A stretch of DNA of 64,000 nt from Diphasiastrum complanatum (GCA_029204225.1 CM055093.1:6182933-6246932), one strand, 5' to 3'; positions 29,101-36,770 are shown, numbered from the stretch's first letter. Program-made: numbers and translations. Notes: generated from the sequence alone by a model not told the origin.

Positions 29101-32056
29101 TCCCTACCATAAACAATGAGGATCCTCTTGCTGAATCTATCTTATCTCAACAATTAGGTCATTCTCTATGACCACGAAAGACACTTGATACAATATACAA
29201 GATAATGCATCAACCACATGATTTTTGGCACCTTTCCTGTACCGAATTTCAAGTGAAATTCCTACATGGTCGAACTTGCACCACACAAATAATGCCTCCA
29301 TACTTTCTAAGCATGGACAATGGCATACAACTCTTCTGAGCAGGGTTGAGCTTCTTGCTCTCAAAGGCCACTTGTCTACCCTCTTGCATCAAAATTGTTC
29401 CAACAATGACATCACTCGCATCCGTTTCTATGACATATAGTTTCTGAAGGTCTACAATCTTTAACGTGACAAAGTCAGCCATAGCTTGTTTCAAAGCATC
29501 GAAACTTTGCTACTGAACTTCTGTCCACTTATCATTCTATAGCATATCAGTCAAACGTGTAGCCATGTGTGAACAACCCTTCACACCTTGCAATAAAACC
29601 CAACCAATCCAAGAGAGCCTCTCAGTACCATCAAGTCTTTAGGTATGGGCCATGGAAGGAGAACAACAAATTTCCTTGGATTCGGTTTTATGCCTTCAGC
29701 TAACACAATACAACCCAAATACGCTATCTTTATTATCATTAGCAAACAAGATTTTATCCCTCCGGGTTGACAAACAGTTCTAAGGTGAGCTACATGCAAC
29801 ATGTCACCACAACTATAAACCAAAACGTCATCCATAAACGGTCTGAGTACATCGTTCATCAACATCATACATGTTGTTGGGGCGTTTGTCAATCTGAAAG
29901 GCGTAAAAAAAAGTCAAAGTGACCAATACAAGTTCTGAAGGCAGCCTTATGTGCATGCCCTTCACAAACTCTGAGTTAGTGATATCCATTTTTCAAACGA
30001 CTTTGCTAAAACAGTAGCACCGTAAAATACCAGATCATCAATATGCGAAATAGGATATCGATGCTTGACAAACTCCTTGAACATTGGGCATCCCATACCG
30101 TCCTTTGCTCTTGAGGAGTTCAAGTGTCGATAAGCCCACACACATATGCCATGACCCGTCTGTTGGTCTAGGTTCCTAAGTAAGTCAATGTGTTCTTGTC
30201 ATATGTTACTTTTGCAACCAACAGTAAACATATCAAACAAAAACAAAAGCACATATACTTACAGCGAACCCCCCCACATACTAAGCTGCCATGATTAAAG
30301 GTCTTGGAGGCACATCGGGCTCACCTTGAAGTGAATGGATTCTACCATCGCGCTGAAACTCGTACACTATGCAAGATTTTCTATCCTTTAAACATACTCT
30401 TCCTTCCCCGGTTCCATCTTCTATGCCCATGACATTTGCAGTCTCACTCTATTTGTATTCTGTTGTGATCTTTTGCTCTTAACTGAGTCTGAAAATGGAT
30501 AATAACAACATAAATCAACTACACAGCCTAGAGGATGTAGATCAACAAAAGCACAAGAACACGATCAAAACCAAGTAAGAGAAAGAATTCATCTGATCCA
30601 TTGACAACTTAGGTCCAATCTCCAGTATTTCTTGAAAAGTCTCTTTGCTGCAACAGCCATTAGCATTCTTGATCACACTTCTCACAAAGACTCTCTCCCC
30701 AATGTAATTCAGCACCCTAAACATAATCTACTTACACATCTAAAAAATTTCAAATTTTGTCCCCAAATCTGAGATAAAGGAAACATCGAATTTCTGAATC
30801 TGAGTCACAGTGATGAATCTGAATCTTCCATTAGAACTGTTCCAAGAATAAAAAGGCCTATTACATTCTGCAACGTCTTTAGATGTCAACCAGTAGTAAT
30901 TTCATACATTCACTTGGGATAGTGAGAGAAAGTGATTGTGATGATGAGGCTGATAGTTCTCTGAGTTCTATAGATAATACCTTCACCAGATTTCTTGCCG
31001 CACTCCACAGAGTAGGTAGTGACTGTGTATGAGTGTAGGAGCTGACATCAACTGTTAAATTTTGAAACTGCACCAGTACAGTTGGTAACTGTATCCCCAC
31101 CCTGCAAAAAAAATAGCTAGGCTTCAGTATTATCAATAAAGAGGTGTAACTGAAACTCTCATGATTATTCCCCAATGACTTACTTATGATTGAAAGTTCA
31201 ACATATGAAAATTTCCGAAATTTTAAGTGTAAAATGTTTAATTTAAGCAGAACTTGACCTTTCTGCTAGCAATCTAGCAAATTCATGCACCAACTTAACA
31301 CAAGAAACAAGCAAAAAGAATCAAGAAACTTTTCGTTGCCCAATTTTCTGCTCAGCTCAATAAAGTTCCATAACTTACATCAATCGTCAAGATCATTCAT
31401 GGAATTTATCATTCTAAATTGTTTGTGCAAAACATCTTCAATGTGAATGTATCATTACAGAGCAAGGGTGAAAGGAATTCTAAAGATTAGCTAAAGTACT
31501 CTTGAAGAATTTAAAAGATTTTACTACTGTTGAAGACTTTGAAAAACTTCAAAGGTAAGTAAAAAGCTTGTAAGGCCTTGCCTTATTAATACGTTGCATT
31601 ACATTGTAAAAAAAGTTAGCACTACAGAATCCAGATAAAGTTGATGTATAGATTGCCCATACTTCCACGTTATACACAATACAAGGTAGCAGTTCTTCAT
31701 GAAGAAAAAAGGTATAATCACCTGTCTATCCTATTGCGAAGTTTTGTTAAAAATATTTGATTATCTTCCTCTGTCATTTTAATGAGTTTGTTGATAAAGC
31801 TCTGTCTCTCTGCTAGTCCGAATTTGCGCACATCGATTATCTGGTTGGTGACTGTATTTCCTTCTAAATCTTTCAAAATGGAGGTGGTCAGGCGGTCGTG
31901 TGTAGGAAGCCGCTCAATGGCGGCCCACGTGAGAGCCTCCTCGTCATCATCTGCTGCGCTCCTTTGAGAATTTGTAAATGACGTAATGCCGGAGCCAAAT
32001 TCCCACTTCCCCAGGCTGGTGCTCCTTCTCACAGATATGCTCTTTCTGCCGCTCAT
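10651..32056 (-). CDS. PDR-type ABC transporter, exons 1-5 (partial)
   Basis: Full-size ABCG proteins of plants (PDR subfamily, normally about 1,400-1,450 aa) export hormones, waxes or defence compounds across the plasma membrane. Five exons give about 263 residues in one consistent frame. The N-terminus has [20 protein letters not shown], then [15 protein letters not shown] across the exon 1/2 junction. Then come [11 protein letters not shown] (exon 3), the Walker A motif GPPGSGKTT at about residues 188-196 (exon 4), and [20 protein letters not shown] with the Q-loop Gln near 236 (exon 5). Start ATG at 32056 (context gcaaaATGAG) fits the family N-terminus. Intron 2 is about 18.8 kb and full of transposons. 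The signature motif, Walker B, second ABC domain and all membrane helices are absent from the window, so the gene continues to the left or is truncated. Confidence 0.9.
10934..11018 (-). CDS. PDR transporter exon 4 (Walker A)
   Basis: 85 bp from acceptor TTTGCAG|GATG to donor CTACAT|GTAAGG. It encodes [20 protein letters not shown] and GKLDASLH. This is the nucleotide-binding P-loop of the first ABC domain. Confidence 0.92.
12105..12193 (-). CDS. PDR transporter exon 3 (short, after giant intron)
   Basis: 89 bp from acceptor GATGCAG|GGG to donor AGAAG|GTGTGC. It encodes [13 protein letters not shown] then [16 protein letters not shown], the expected link between the N-terminal block and Walker A. 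Phase 0 in and phase 2 out match exons 2 and 4. Confidence 0.85.
12206..13064. other. Start of intron 2, no feature recognised
   Basis: AT-rich sequence on the acceptor side of exon 3. Open frames at 12684-13034 have no recognisable motif and are not supported as genes. Confidence 0.5.
13065..13765 (-). mobile_element. 5'-truncated LINE fragment between (GA)n tracts
   Basis: The sequence at 13080-13150 matches the LINE 3' UTR (ATAAAGAAAACATCTAGTAC), with the stem-loop segment deleted. Positions 13580-13705 match the coding end of ORF2 at 5398-5510, including the zf-RVT region. It is flanked by GAGAGAGAAAGAAAG at 13067-13080 and by (AG)n at 13714-13764. Confidence 0.75.
13967..14028. repeat. 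(TG)n(AG)n microsatellite
   Basis: About 38 bp of TG followed by about 24 bp of AG. Confidence 0.95.
14150..14260. repeat. GC-rich repeat ending in (TA)n
   Basis: A GC-rich block with CCGGACGCGG and GCGTCCGGGC ends in CATGTCTGATAT and then about 45 bp of TA. A related block with the same ending lies at 23005-23162, and similar CGGACG/CGTCCG palindromes occur at 15500-15560. I read it as the end of an unidentified element that neighbours hAT ends at (TA)n sites. Confidence 0.5.
14256..15100 (+). mobile_element. Left end of hAT copy C
   Basis: It begins after (TA)n with TCATAGTTCCCTATGGTACC, then several GGTACC-containing palindromes, a poly(T)/poly(A) stretch, tandem blocks of about 120 bp (GGGCACTGTGGGGGAGCAGA, 14470-14830) and a cluster of GAGAGGCTGTGAGAG-type repeats (14895-15075). 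Subterminal repeats of this kind are typical transposase-binding regions in hAT elements. Two other copies with the same order lie at 22196-22850 (inverted) and 23163-23763. Confidence 0.65.
15101..15220 (+). pseudogene. Small hAT-associated ORF, truncated (copy C)
   Basis: It starts [20 protein letters not shown] and is followed by [13 protein letters not shown], matching the first 35 residues of the complete small ORF at 21830-22195. It breaks off at about 15212 and is joined to hAT transposase sequence on the opposite strand, giving an artificial stop at 15220. Confidence 0.7.
15213..15450 (-). pseudogene. hAT transposase fragment (dimerisation region)
   Basis: The minus strand reads [20 protein letters not shown] followed by RNRLSVSQL, the ERNWS...RNRL core of the hAT C-terminal dimerisation domain. 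It joins the small ORF directly at 15212-15220, so this copy carries a large internal deletion. Upstream coding sequence is frameshifted. Confidence 0.75.
15383..15445 (-). repeat. Arm 1 of an inverted repeat
   Basis: About 60 bp (CATCATCCATAAACATCATT and on to GTCGTAGGCATTGCA) recurs almost perfectly in opposite orientation at 16310-16378. The sequence belongs to the hAT-derived fragment. Confidence 0.85.
15458..15628. mobile_element. MITE-like element with terminal inverted repeats
   Basis: GGGGGCAGTGTAGGCAGGTGC at the left end is matched by GCACAGGTGCCTACACTGCCCCC at the right end. Between them are A/T homopolymers and a GC-rich palindrome (GGACGAGTCCGGACG ... CGTCCGGACGCGTC). It has no ORF. 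It lies inside the hAT-derived region between the two arms of the 60-bp inverted repeat. Superfamily is not determined. Confidence 0.6.
15629..16309. other. No gene recognised
   Basis: Intron/repeat sequence between the MITE-like element and the second inverted-repeat arm. It has a weak internal repeat (GCTCACCAGAAGAGTGACAAGCT-like at 15995-16025 and 16060-16085). No protein signature was seen. Confidence 0.5.
16310..16378 (+). repeat. Arm 2 of the inverted repeat
   Basis: Opposite-strand copy of 15383-15445, containing CTACGACACAATGAGGACGT and GTTTATGGATGATGATTAA. Confidence 0.85.
16551..16597. repeat. (TC)n microsatellite
   Basis: About 46 bp of TC units, next to the C-terminal side of hAT transposase A. 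Confidence 0.95.
16750..19500 (-). pseudogene. hAT transposase, copy A (multi-exon)
   Basis: The DNA transposase catalyses cut-and-paste movement of its element. Exons read on the minus strand: about 19039-19496 ([13 protein letters not shown], then [20 protein letters not shown]); about 18683-18912 ([33 protein letters not shown], the DUF659 domain); about 18264-18600; 17943 to about 18155 ([20 protein letters not shown]); 17721 to about 17885; 17451-17633 ([20 protein letters not shown], dimerisation); and from 17344 an acidic tail with AT-hooks ([10 protein letters not shown] and [10 protein letters not shown], about 16920-16990). GT-AG sites fit at most junctions. Damage seen: TGA in place of an expected Arg codon near 19313, TAG near 18432, and a frame break at the G run near 17110. 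No BED zinc finger was found. Confidence 0.82.
19503..21316 (+). pseudogene. hAT transposase C-terminal part, copy B
   Basis: It starts abruptly inside the dimerisation domain ([20 protein letters not shown]), then an apparent intron, then an acidic stretch with three short repeats ([22 protein letters not shown]), an in-frame TAG at about 20369, and an open 20384-21316 frame. The last part is Pro/Ala/Ser-rich and carries two AT-hooks ([16 protein letters not shown] and [11 protein letters not shown]) and an acidic end (SSESEPEH). It is the same architecture as the tail of copy A, so the AT-hook tail is a family trait. DUF659 and the catalytic core are missing. The 5' junction at about 19500 abuts the N-terminal end of copy A in opposite orientation. 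Confidence 0.72.
21317..21829. other. Spacer between convergent hAT genes
   Basis: AT-rich region between the stop of the plus-strand transposase tail and the stop of the minus-strand small ORF. No ORF with recognisable motifs. Confidence 0.5.
21830..22195 (-). CDS. Small charged protein of the hAT element (copy B, intact)
   Basis: 121 codons. I place the start at 22195 ([20 protein letters not shown]) because that Met is kept in all three copies, although the frame is open further upstream. The N-terminal half is rich in Arg/Glu/Lys and likely helical ([18 protein letters not shown]); then a Pro/Glu linker ([17 protein letters not shown]), a second basic helix ([20 protein letters not shown]) and an acidic end. 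I do not recognise a family. It sits between the (TA)n-flanked end and the transposase gene and is convergent to it in copies B, C and D, so it is probably an element-encoded accessory protein; a DNA-binding or transposase-partner role is only a guess. Confidence 0.6.
   Translation of the reverse strand: MAERIPPKPEGEARRKLEEDFRRHNERHRKQEADIQEMLRQTRQRNPEPEPPTPAVDPVPAVELDLDEQIGMNFTRRQLIMVRERAARRRANQEAAWANRKAEQERQNNAPDEGEESVEDQ
22196..22850 (-). mobile_element. Left end of hAT copy B (inverted)
   Basis: Mirror of 23163-23763: GAGAGGCTGTGAGAG-type repeats (about 22200-22340), blocks with GGGCACTGTGGGTGAGCAGA on the minus strand (22400-22610), poly(A/T), GGTACC palindromes (22743-22835) and the terminus TCATAGTACCCTCTGGTACC on the minus strand next to (TA)n at 22849. 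Confidence 0.65.
22849..23165. repeat. Three (TA)n tracts with hairpin and GC-rich block between
   Basis: (TA)n at 22849-22880, 22974-23004 and about 23119-23162. Between the first two is a 93-bp segment (about 22881-22973) that starts TCAATGTTCC, ends GGTACTTTGA and contains the near-perfect palindrome GGTGCCGTACCACG ... CGTGGTACGGCACC. Between the second and third is a GC-rich block like 14150-14215 ending CATGTCTGAATT. All look like non-coding elements sitting in (TA)n. Confidence 0.65.
23163..23763 (+). mobile_element. Left end of hAT copy D
   Basis: The terminus TCATAGTGGCACGTGGTACC follows (TA)n; then GGTACC palindromes, poly(A/T), GGGCACTGTGGGTGAGCAGA and a cluster of GAGAGCCAGTGATAGCCAGT repeats (23585-23690). 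It leads into the small ORF start at 23764. Confidence 0.65.
23759..25030 (-). CDS. hAT transposase deletion derivative (423 codons, open)
   Basis: The open frame starts [20 protein letters not shown]. It has a Pro/Ser-rich N-terminus, the conserved block [20 protein letters not shown], then [20 protein letters not shown] and [20 protein letters not shown]. At that point DUF659 is fused in frame to the Pro-rich tail ([20 protein letters not shown]), which matches copy B from 20384. The missing part includes most of DUF659, the dimerisation domain and, at the other end, the AT-hooks. The last dozen or so codons are antisense to the small-ORF start. By family knowledge the first acidic catalytic residues would remain and the C-terminal glutamate would be lost, so it could bind but hardly transpose. 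Confidence 0.7.
   Translation of the reverse strand: MDSPPPEQAQDATDEAFEDVEEIPSSLPSHPDDLPSQQFSYPMPSVAPPPVHPTYVVAPIPASASHSPHSTSTADASTSAQPVASSSIPVTVSAPCWRSTTRRPPGRALMQQTIRGAHQPHMDREATQAVASLIYELNLPFAITDFEPFRRAFCLAQSVSPGWRVPSSEVVRTHMLRDRVESLSREMDPLRCHWATYGCNIMSNGWTDVRRRPILNILVSTCMGTQFLRAVDCSRGGRVISAEFMYDVIRSSILSIGPQHVVTVVTDNATNCIQMGDEAQSPEHLYSDAQLDDLIATLDSEAQQMPSVRAPPSSLASMPYTESQPEQLHEVPPVPPVPQRVYVRRTAPPVPPMPLRPAAPPSPSTSAAPGLHGRPPSVLRFSLAAPTSTMAPPVAAPTSHPAPLATPTPLARPRASVVCALPS
23764..23805 (+). pseudogene. Small hAT ORF, start only (copy D)
   Basis: [12 protein letters not shown] matches the start of the intact small ORF. It then breaks at about 23803 and runs antisense into the transposase tail. 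Confidence 0.65.
25290..26217 (-). pseudogene. Copia protease and integrase remnants
   Basis: 25969-26217 encodes the aspartic protease start ([20 protein letters not shown]) and [15 protein letters not shown]. About 25690-25800 encodes the pre-integrase [16 protein letters not shown]. At about 25700 it jumps to the integrase C-terminal region ([20 protein letters not shown]), so the catalytic integrase core is deleted. Confidence 0.75.
26222..27114 (-). pseudogene. Copia gag
   Basis: The capsid-type (UBN2) region reads [20 protein letters not shown], then [20 protein letters not shown] and [21 protein letters not shown] damaged zinc knuckle ([14 protein letters not shown], second Cys changed to Tyr) lies at about 26360-26400 in a shifted frame. 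ATG at 27114 gives MDSQSQSV, with a one-base frame break shortly after it. Confidence 0.75.
27271..28202 (-). repeat. Copia 5' LTR
   Basis: About 930 bp. On the minus strand it starts TGTAGGATTT and ends AATCCCAGCA (TG...CA with imperfect inverted ends), directly before the primer-binding-like site. No second copy exists in the window for comparison, so the boundaries are inferred. Confidence 0.6.
28208..28408 (+). pseudogene. Ty3/gypsy integrase C-terminal fragment
   Basis: [20 protein letters not shown] and [20 protein letters not shown] match the region after the integrase core of chromovirus-type gypsy elements. It starts directly at the edge of the copia LTR, suggesting the copia inserted into it. 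Confidence 0.6.
28410..29130. other. LTR-like or non-coding sequence
   Basis: No ORF. It includes a possible polyadenylation signal (ATCAATAAAGTGG at about 28888-28900) and ends near new gypsy sequence. It could be a gypsy 3' LTR, but no matching copy was seen. Confidence 0.35.
29137..30200 (-). pseudogene. Ty3/gypsy RT and RNase H remnant
   Basis: Minus-strand pieces: near 30000-30170 [17 protein letters not shown] (RT palm); 29581-29892 with [10 protein letters not shown] (damaged YxDD region) and [20 protein letters not shown]; 29249-29494 with [20 protein letters not shown] (RNase H start); and 29137-29250 with [15 protein letters not shown]. Frames shift repeatedly. Confidence 0.75.
30281..30451 (-). 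other. Unidentified coding-like segment
   Basis: A frame of about 56 codons on the minus strand reads [20 protein letters not shown] followed by [20 protein letters not shown], ending in a stop at 30281. The composition looks like real protein, but I do not recognise it. It lies between gypsy debris and transporter exon 2. It may be retroelement gag/protease linker or a captured exon. Confidence 0.3.
30981..31101 (-). CDS. PDR transporter exon 2
   Basis: 121 bp from acceptor TTTGCAG|G to donor GAAG|GTATTA. It encodes [18 protein letters not shown] through SAARNLVK. The junction with exon 1 restores RNRIDRVGI, a hallmark of the family. Confidence 0.9.
31722..32056 (-). CDS. PDR transporter exon 1
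   Basis: Encodes residues 1-111 plus two bases, from [14 protein letters not shown] to LRNRID. The donor is CAG|GTGATT at 31721. The conserved PDR N-terminal block [12 protein letters not shown] is here. Confidence 0.9.
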
Positions 32057-32480
32057 TTTGCTTCGTTCTCAGCTCTTCATGAAATTCACAAGGACGAGAA
32101 ATGGTAGAAAGAAAAGTTACATTCGAAAGCAGTCGTTCTTTCTCGTTGATATCGCAACTGCTAAGACAGTTTCAGCACGGATATCCATAATGTCACGAAG
32201 AACGGAACCTGCGTGCTCTTTGTGGAATCATATAGAACGACAACTGGCGAAAAGCGATAACTGTACTCGCTCTTCCTCACAGAGCATATCGTATATTGAT
32301 CTTGCCACTGCTAATAGACTTTTCACACGGATATCACTTAGATTACGAAAAAAACCGAAAAAAACCGAATATAATATGATATAATTGTCAGAATGCAGAT
32401 ATGGCTCTTGTTGTATACTCAAGTATATGCCAAACAAGGTAGGAATAAATAAAAGTTTCTGAAGCATGCAGATACAAAGC

Positions 32481-32490
32481 TTATATATAG
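32481..32490 (-). promoter_or_regulatory. Putative TATA box of the PDR gene
   Basis: The minus strand reads CTATATATAA about 425 bp upstream of the ATG at 32056. A start site about 30 bp downstream would give a leader of roughly 395 nt. Based on the motif only. Confidence 0.4.
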
Positions 32491-32572
32491 ATGTTCCCCC
32501 TTTCGTAAATTGTGCCAAGAGAGCAAAACGAAAGACTAAAAGCAAAGAGGTAAATAGCTCTTCGCCTTCCAT

Positions 32573-34045
32573 GCTTGATGCATCCCCCTTGGTTTGGCAG
32601 TCTTGTACAAATAATAATACCGCTTATTTTTAGAAGATTAACCCCTTAAAGAAGATGTCAAAATGTCGTAAGCAAAGACGAAGAAATGAAGATATTGACA
32701 TAACGATACAATAATAGCAGTAATACACTGCATGCCGTTTCTGCCTATTCTTGGTAGAATAAACAGGCTTTTAAGTTTTTAATTGACACTCTATATCTCG
32801 TCTGAAAGTAAGCAGACAGCAGATTCTGGATTCTGGAATCTCAATCTAGTCGATTGCAATAATAGACGTCTTCTTTGACATGGATTTGTTCATACTTGCC
32901 GAGCTTCGTTGCAAGCCCGGATCATCATCATCTTCCGCTGCTACAGGCACACGCCCTGCGTTCTTGACTCCTCAGAGTCCTCACTCTCACTGTCACCAAG
33001 TCTTCTTCCATCACAACTTGTCGTCAGCAAAATAAGTCATGATGATGCAACTGCAGATGCCATCATCTGCTGCTCCATGTTTAGTCGATGGCAGATGCTG
33101 CCTTCTTCGTGCTGCACGTAGATCGTTGCCATGTGCGATCTGGCTTGTGCGATAAGATAGGTGATGGAGAATCAAGCTTCTCTCGCTCGCTCGTTCTTTA
33201 TTCTTGTTCCAAGGAAATGATCACGTTACAAACAACTCATTTATATGTGTTTATATATGGCCGTCTTAACAATAATAATTACCACCCATTTTAACCATAG
33301 GAGTTCATTTCAATTGACACCTTTTTTAAACCTTACATGTAACATTTGTGAGCAATGATATCTCACAATGATATCGGATTCATGGCACCAATTTGTTAAG
33401 AAGAGACAAATTTTGAGCCATAGTACAAACTTGCAACCAGATTTCATTTGGACAATCCATCTCCAAATGCTGCGTTATATATCGTTCATCCAATAGTGCG
33501 CTACAACCTTGTAGTTAGATTCCTCGCCCCAGAGCTCATCTTGCTACAGGCTGTAGCGCACCTCCTCATGAACGATACATAGTACATTGCACAAGAGTCT
33601 GAAAGACACTCACAAGATGAGCAATGGATCTCAGATCACCTTCTTTTTTATGAGCAATGGATCCAAGTCCGTGTTAAATAGAGGGTGGTAATCTGATTGA
33701 CCAATTTGAATCCTTGTCATATCATTGGCTTATCTTTTTCTAAGTTGTCTTTGACATCTTAACATGTGAGGCAATGTTTCTAGATAAAAATACGTGCAAG
33801 GGTCCCATGCCACCTTATCTACCACATGGTGGCAACCCAATGTAAGTCTGCAAGACGGGGAGACCCACTTTTCTTCCTTGAACAAATGGGAGAATTTTAT
33901 TGTCACTTTGGGACTTGCCAGGCAATGTAATTGGAAATTACCTTTAGTATAGGATAATAAAGCCCCTGGAGAGGCCTATTATACGAAGCCTAAAGCCTTA
34001 ACATTTTTTTAAAAGAAAATTTGGATTGCATGTACTCAGGCCAAA
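32573..34045. other. Upstream flank, no gene recognised
   Basis: AT-rich DNA between the transporter promoter and the gypsy-like element. Short open frames carry no recognisable motif. Confidence 0.5.
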
Positions 34046-34822
34046 ATGCCCAGTAGTAAGAAGCATAAATCAAAACGTACAGAAAAATCTGAATCATCTA
34101 CTGAGTCTGAATCGGAATCTGATTTAGTAGATGAGGAAGAGTCTTCAGAGTATTCATCTTATTCTTCTTCATTAGAAGAAAAATCTTCTTATAGGAGATC
34201 CAAGGGTAGGAACTCAGATAGGAGGAAAAGAATGGAGAAATCCGAAAAGATGGATCCATTAAGGAAGAGTGTTGAGATATTAGCAAAATAAATGAGTGAT
34301 TTCAAAGTCCAAATGTCTGACATTAAAGCCAAACGAAAGAAAACGAAGCTTAGCGCCAATGTTTGGTGTACCGCTTGTGGGAAGGAAGGTCATTCTAAGA
34401 CCAACTGTCCCAGTTTACAAACTAACTATTTAGAAGAGGAATTATTCCTCTGTTCGATTAATAATCATGAGGAGGTAGCTTATATTGCAACTCCTACTAA
34501 CCAAAAGAACATTATACCAAAACCGCGTACTGGTCAACAGTACACTATTTTGCGTAGAGGGGGGACAAGAGATTCCACTCCTCCACCCAGAGTAAGGGGT
34601 TCGTACTACAATCGCGGAGCCCCGGGTCACTATTCGCCTGATTGCCCTGAACCCAGGAGGTCAGTAGGATATGTGCCACTCTGTGCTAACTGTAAAGGCG
34701 AAGGGTATGTCACTGCTGAATGTCCTCAGCCACAACAACCGCGGTCTAAACCAAGGTTTGTAAACTCGCCTAGAAAAGATGACCTTCGGCTATCTAAAAT
34801 TAACATTGACATGATAGTTTAG
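34046..34822 (+). pseudogene. gag-like ORFs with three CCHC-type knuckles
   Basis: The first part is rich in Ser/Glu/Lys (ESSTESESESDLVDEEESSE). After a stop at 34289 the second part has CTACGKEGHSKTNC (intact CX2CX4HX4C), YNRGAPGHYSPDC (first Cys lost) and CANCKGEGYVTAEC (His replaced by Tyr). Three knuckles in a row with two damaged suggest decay of a nucleic-acid-binding gag. Confidence 0.65.
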
Positions 34823-35359
34823 AGGATAGAAGTAGAGTCCGAATCATTAGATCAAGAACATCAATGGCTTAATTTAGATGTAGAGATAAATAAAGTAACT
34901 ACTAGAAGTAGTAAAGATTCTTCAACTCTTAAAGATAAGAAGAAAACTAAGAAGGCGAAACCTACGAAATCTACGAAAAACGCAAAAAAAGCGACAGAAA
35001 AAACGAAAGTCGTAGACTAGCCAGTTAGAAACTTTGATAAGCCTACTGAATATTAGTTCAAAAGCTAAAAAAACTTTTAGATGAAAAAACTAGAAAAGTT
35101 AAGAAAGTAACATTTTCGGATCCAGTTATAAGTAGCGAGATACCTAGAGATCTATCGTCACTTAGAACTCGTTCATATGATATAGTAGAAGACCTTGTCT
35201 CCAGAATGCCCAATATAACTTTTAAGCAGTTATTAGATGATAATCAGTATTATAAGAAAGAAATGAAGCAATTTTTGCAAAGGAAAAAGAAAAGAAATGC
35301 GAAGTTACCATTAGTCAATGTAGGATTAGTTAACAACGGTGATGAAGGTCAAGCCGAGA

Positions 35360-36240
35360 TTTAGGTAATAATCAATGGCTTCATTTTAGATAGTGTGCCC
35401 ATAGATTTCGGATCTAGCGTGAACATAATGACTGAAGAAACAACATACGAGTCAGGCATTCACCATAGAATAACACCCACATTAAGACATTTAAGGTTAG
35501 CTGATGCAACTAGAAGATCACCAATAGGAGAATTGTCCCAAGTTACAGTCTATATTGGAGACCATAAGTTTCTAATGGATTTTATTATATTAAGGACTAC
35601 AAGAGAATCGTTGTATAAAGTATTATTAGGACGATCATGGCTCTACCAAGCCGACCATGGCTCTACCCACTGGAAGAAGAAGGAGATTACCTTCAGAGAT
35701 CAGATGGAAACACTGACGGAAAAAAGTCATAAAAGAATTACGATATCCAGGGAAAAGAATAAGTACGAAGGTGAGACACCTACATCATCCTCGAGCTATA
35801 CTTCGGAGGATGAAGGGCTTCAGTCCGTAAGGACTAAGGAAGGGGAGAGATTTGTCACACTAAGTATACATGCATACAGTAATAAAGTAGAATATGTAGA
35901 TAGAGGAGATTGTGGAGTCCCAGAAATTAGTGCTATTATAGGAGATCATACTATAGATAGAATACTAATAGACTCAGGATCCAGTATCAACTTAATAACA
36001 GAAACAATGGTTAAGGAATTAGGACTAGAAAAACAGATATAGCCTATTACTTACCATGAAATCCATTTAGCAGACGCATCCAAATGCATACCAGTAGGAG
36101 AGCTAAAGGGTATTAGTGTAGTTATAGAGACAAAGATGTTCGTTATGAAATTCTTTGTCATAAACTCAGTAGATACACCACCGTATTCGATATTATTTGG
36201 AAGATCGTGGCTATATCAAGCAAATGCTATTATAAACTAG
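35360..36240 (+). pseudogene. Tandem retropepsin-like aspartic protease domains
   Basis: Domain 1 (about 35370-35660): VPIDFGSSVNIMTEE, HLRLADATRRSPIGELSQVT and VLLGRSWLYQADHG. Domain 2 (about 35930-36240): RILIDSGSSINLITETMVKE, a TAG, then IHLADASKCIPVGELKGISV and ILFGRSWLYQANAI. Each has the D(S/F)GSS active-site loop, the LADA...P(I/V)GEL middle block and the LGRSWLYQA end, with about 90 residues between starts and ends. About 85 codons separate them. Domain 1 has Phe in place of Ser after the catalytic Asp. Confidence 0.6.
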
Positions 36241-36770
36241 TCTACCAAACAAATATTTTTTCCAAGCATTCTCACAACCAGTCCAATAGGGGGTCACCTT
36301 TTGAGATGGGGTGAGGAGTTAGCCAGACCTGCTGAATCCTGGATCAATTTCATAGAATGCTATGAGATTGATGAGGATGAGAAAATACCAACAACATTCG
36401 AGTCGAGGGAAGTTTTGGGTGGAACTAAAACAAGCCTGACCGAAGGGATGGTAGATAAAACAGATTATGTAGAAATAGAAATTAATAAAGGTAAAATTTT
36501 GAATTTATATAAACACCAATCGGACTAGGAACATGAAGAGTATATACTACTTCTTCAGAAATACCAAAACAGATTTGCTTGGTCAATGGACGATTTAATA
36601 GGAATACCAGTTAAATGGGATGAACATAGAATAGATCTTATTCAGGGAACAATACTTGTTAGGCAGCGCCAATATAGATTGAATCCAAAGTATTCCTTGT
36701 TAGTAAAAGACGAATTAGATAGATGTCTTAGACCGGGTATTATATATCTTGTTCTAAGCAGTGCAACACT

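Larger units (their letters stand above)
34046..36770 (+). mobile_element. Degenerate gypsy-like element with gag, two protease domains and RT start
   Basis: Order on the plus strand: Ser/Glu-rich gag piece (34046-34288), zinc-knuckle region (34292-34822), a Lys-rich linker with stops (34823-35380), two retropepsin-like domains (35360-36240), a linker, and the very start of an RT (RQRQYRLNPKYSLLVKDELD, 36655-36760), where it is cut off. Several in-frame TAG/TAA codons show it is dead. The order fits Ty3/gypsy-type elements; a caulimovirid-like origin was considered, but no movement protein is seen. Confidence 0.6.

Noticed and set aside
30542-30724. 60-codon minus-strand frame ([20 protein letters not shown]) near exon 2
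   Set aside because: It looked like an extra transporter exon, but it matches no PDR block, and exons 2 and 3 join in phase without it.
34046-36770. Endogenous caulimovirid as the source of the two-protease element
   Set aside because: No movement protein or RNase H seen and the RT is only a short start; the gypsy-type order explains it better, though the call stays open.
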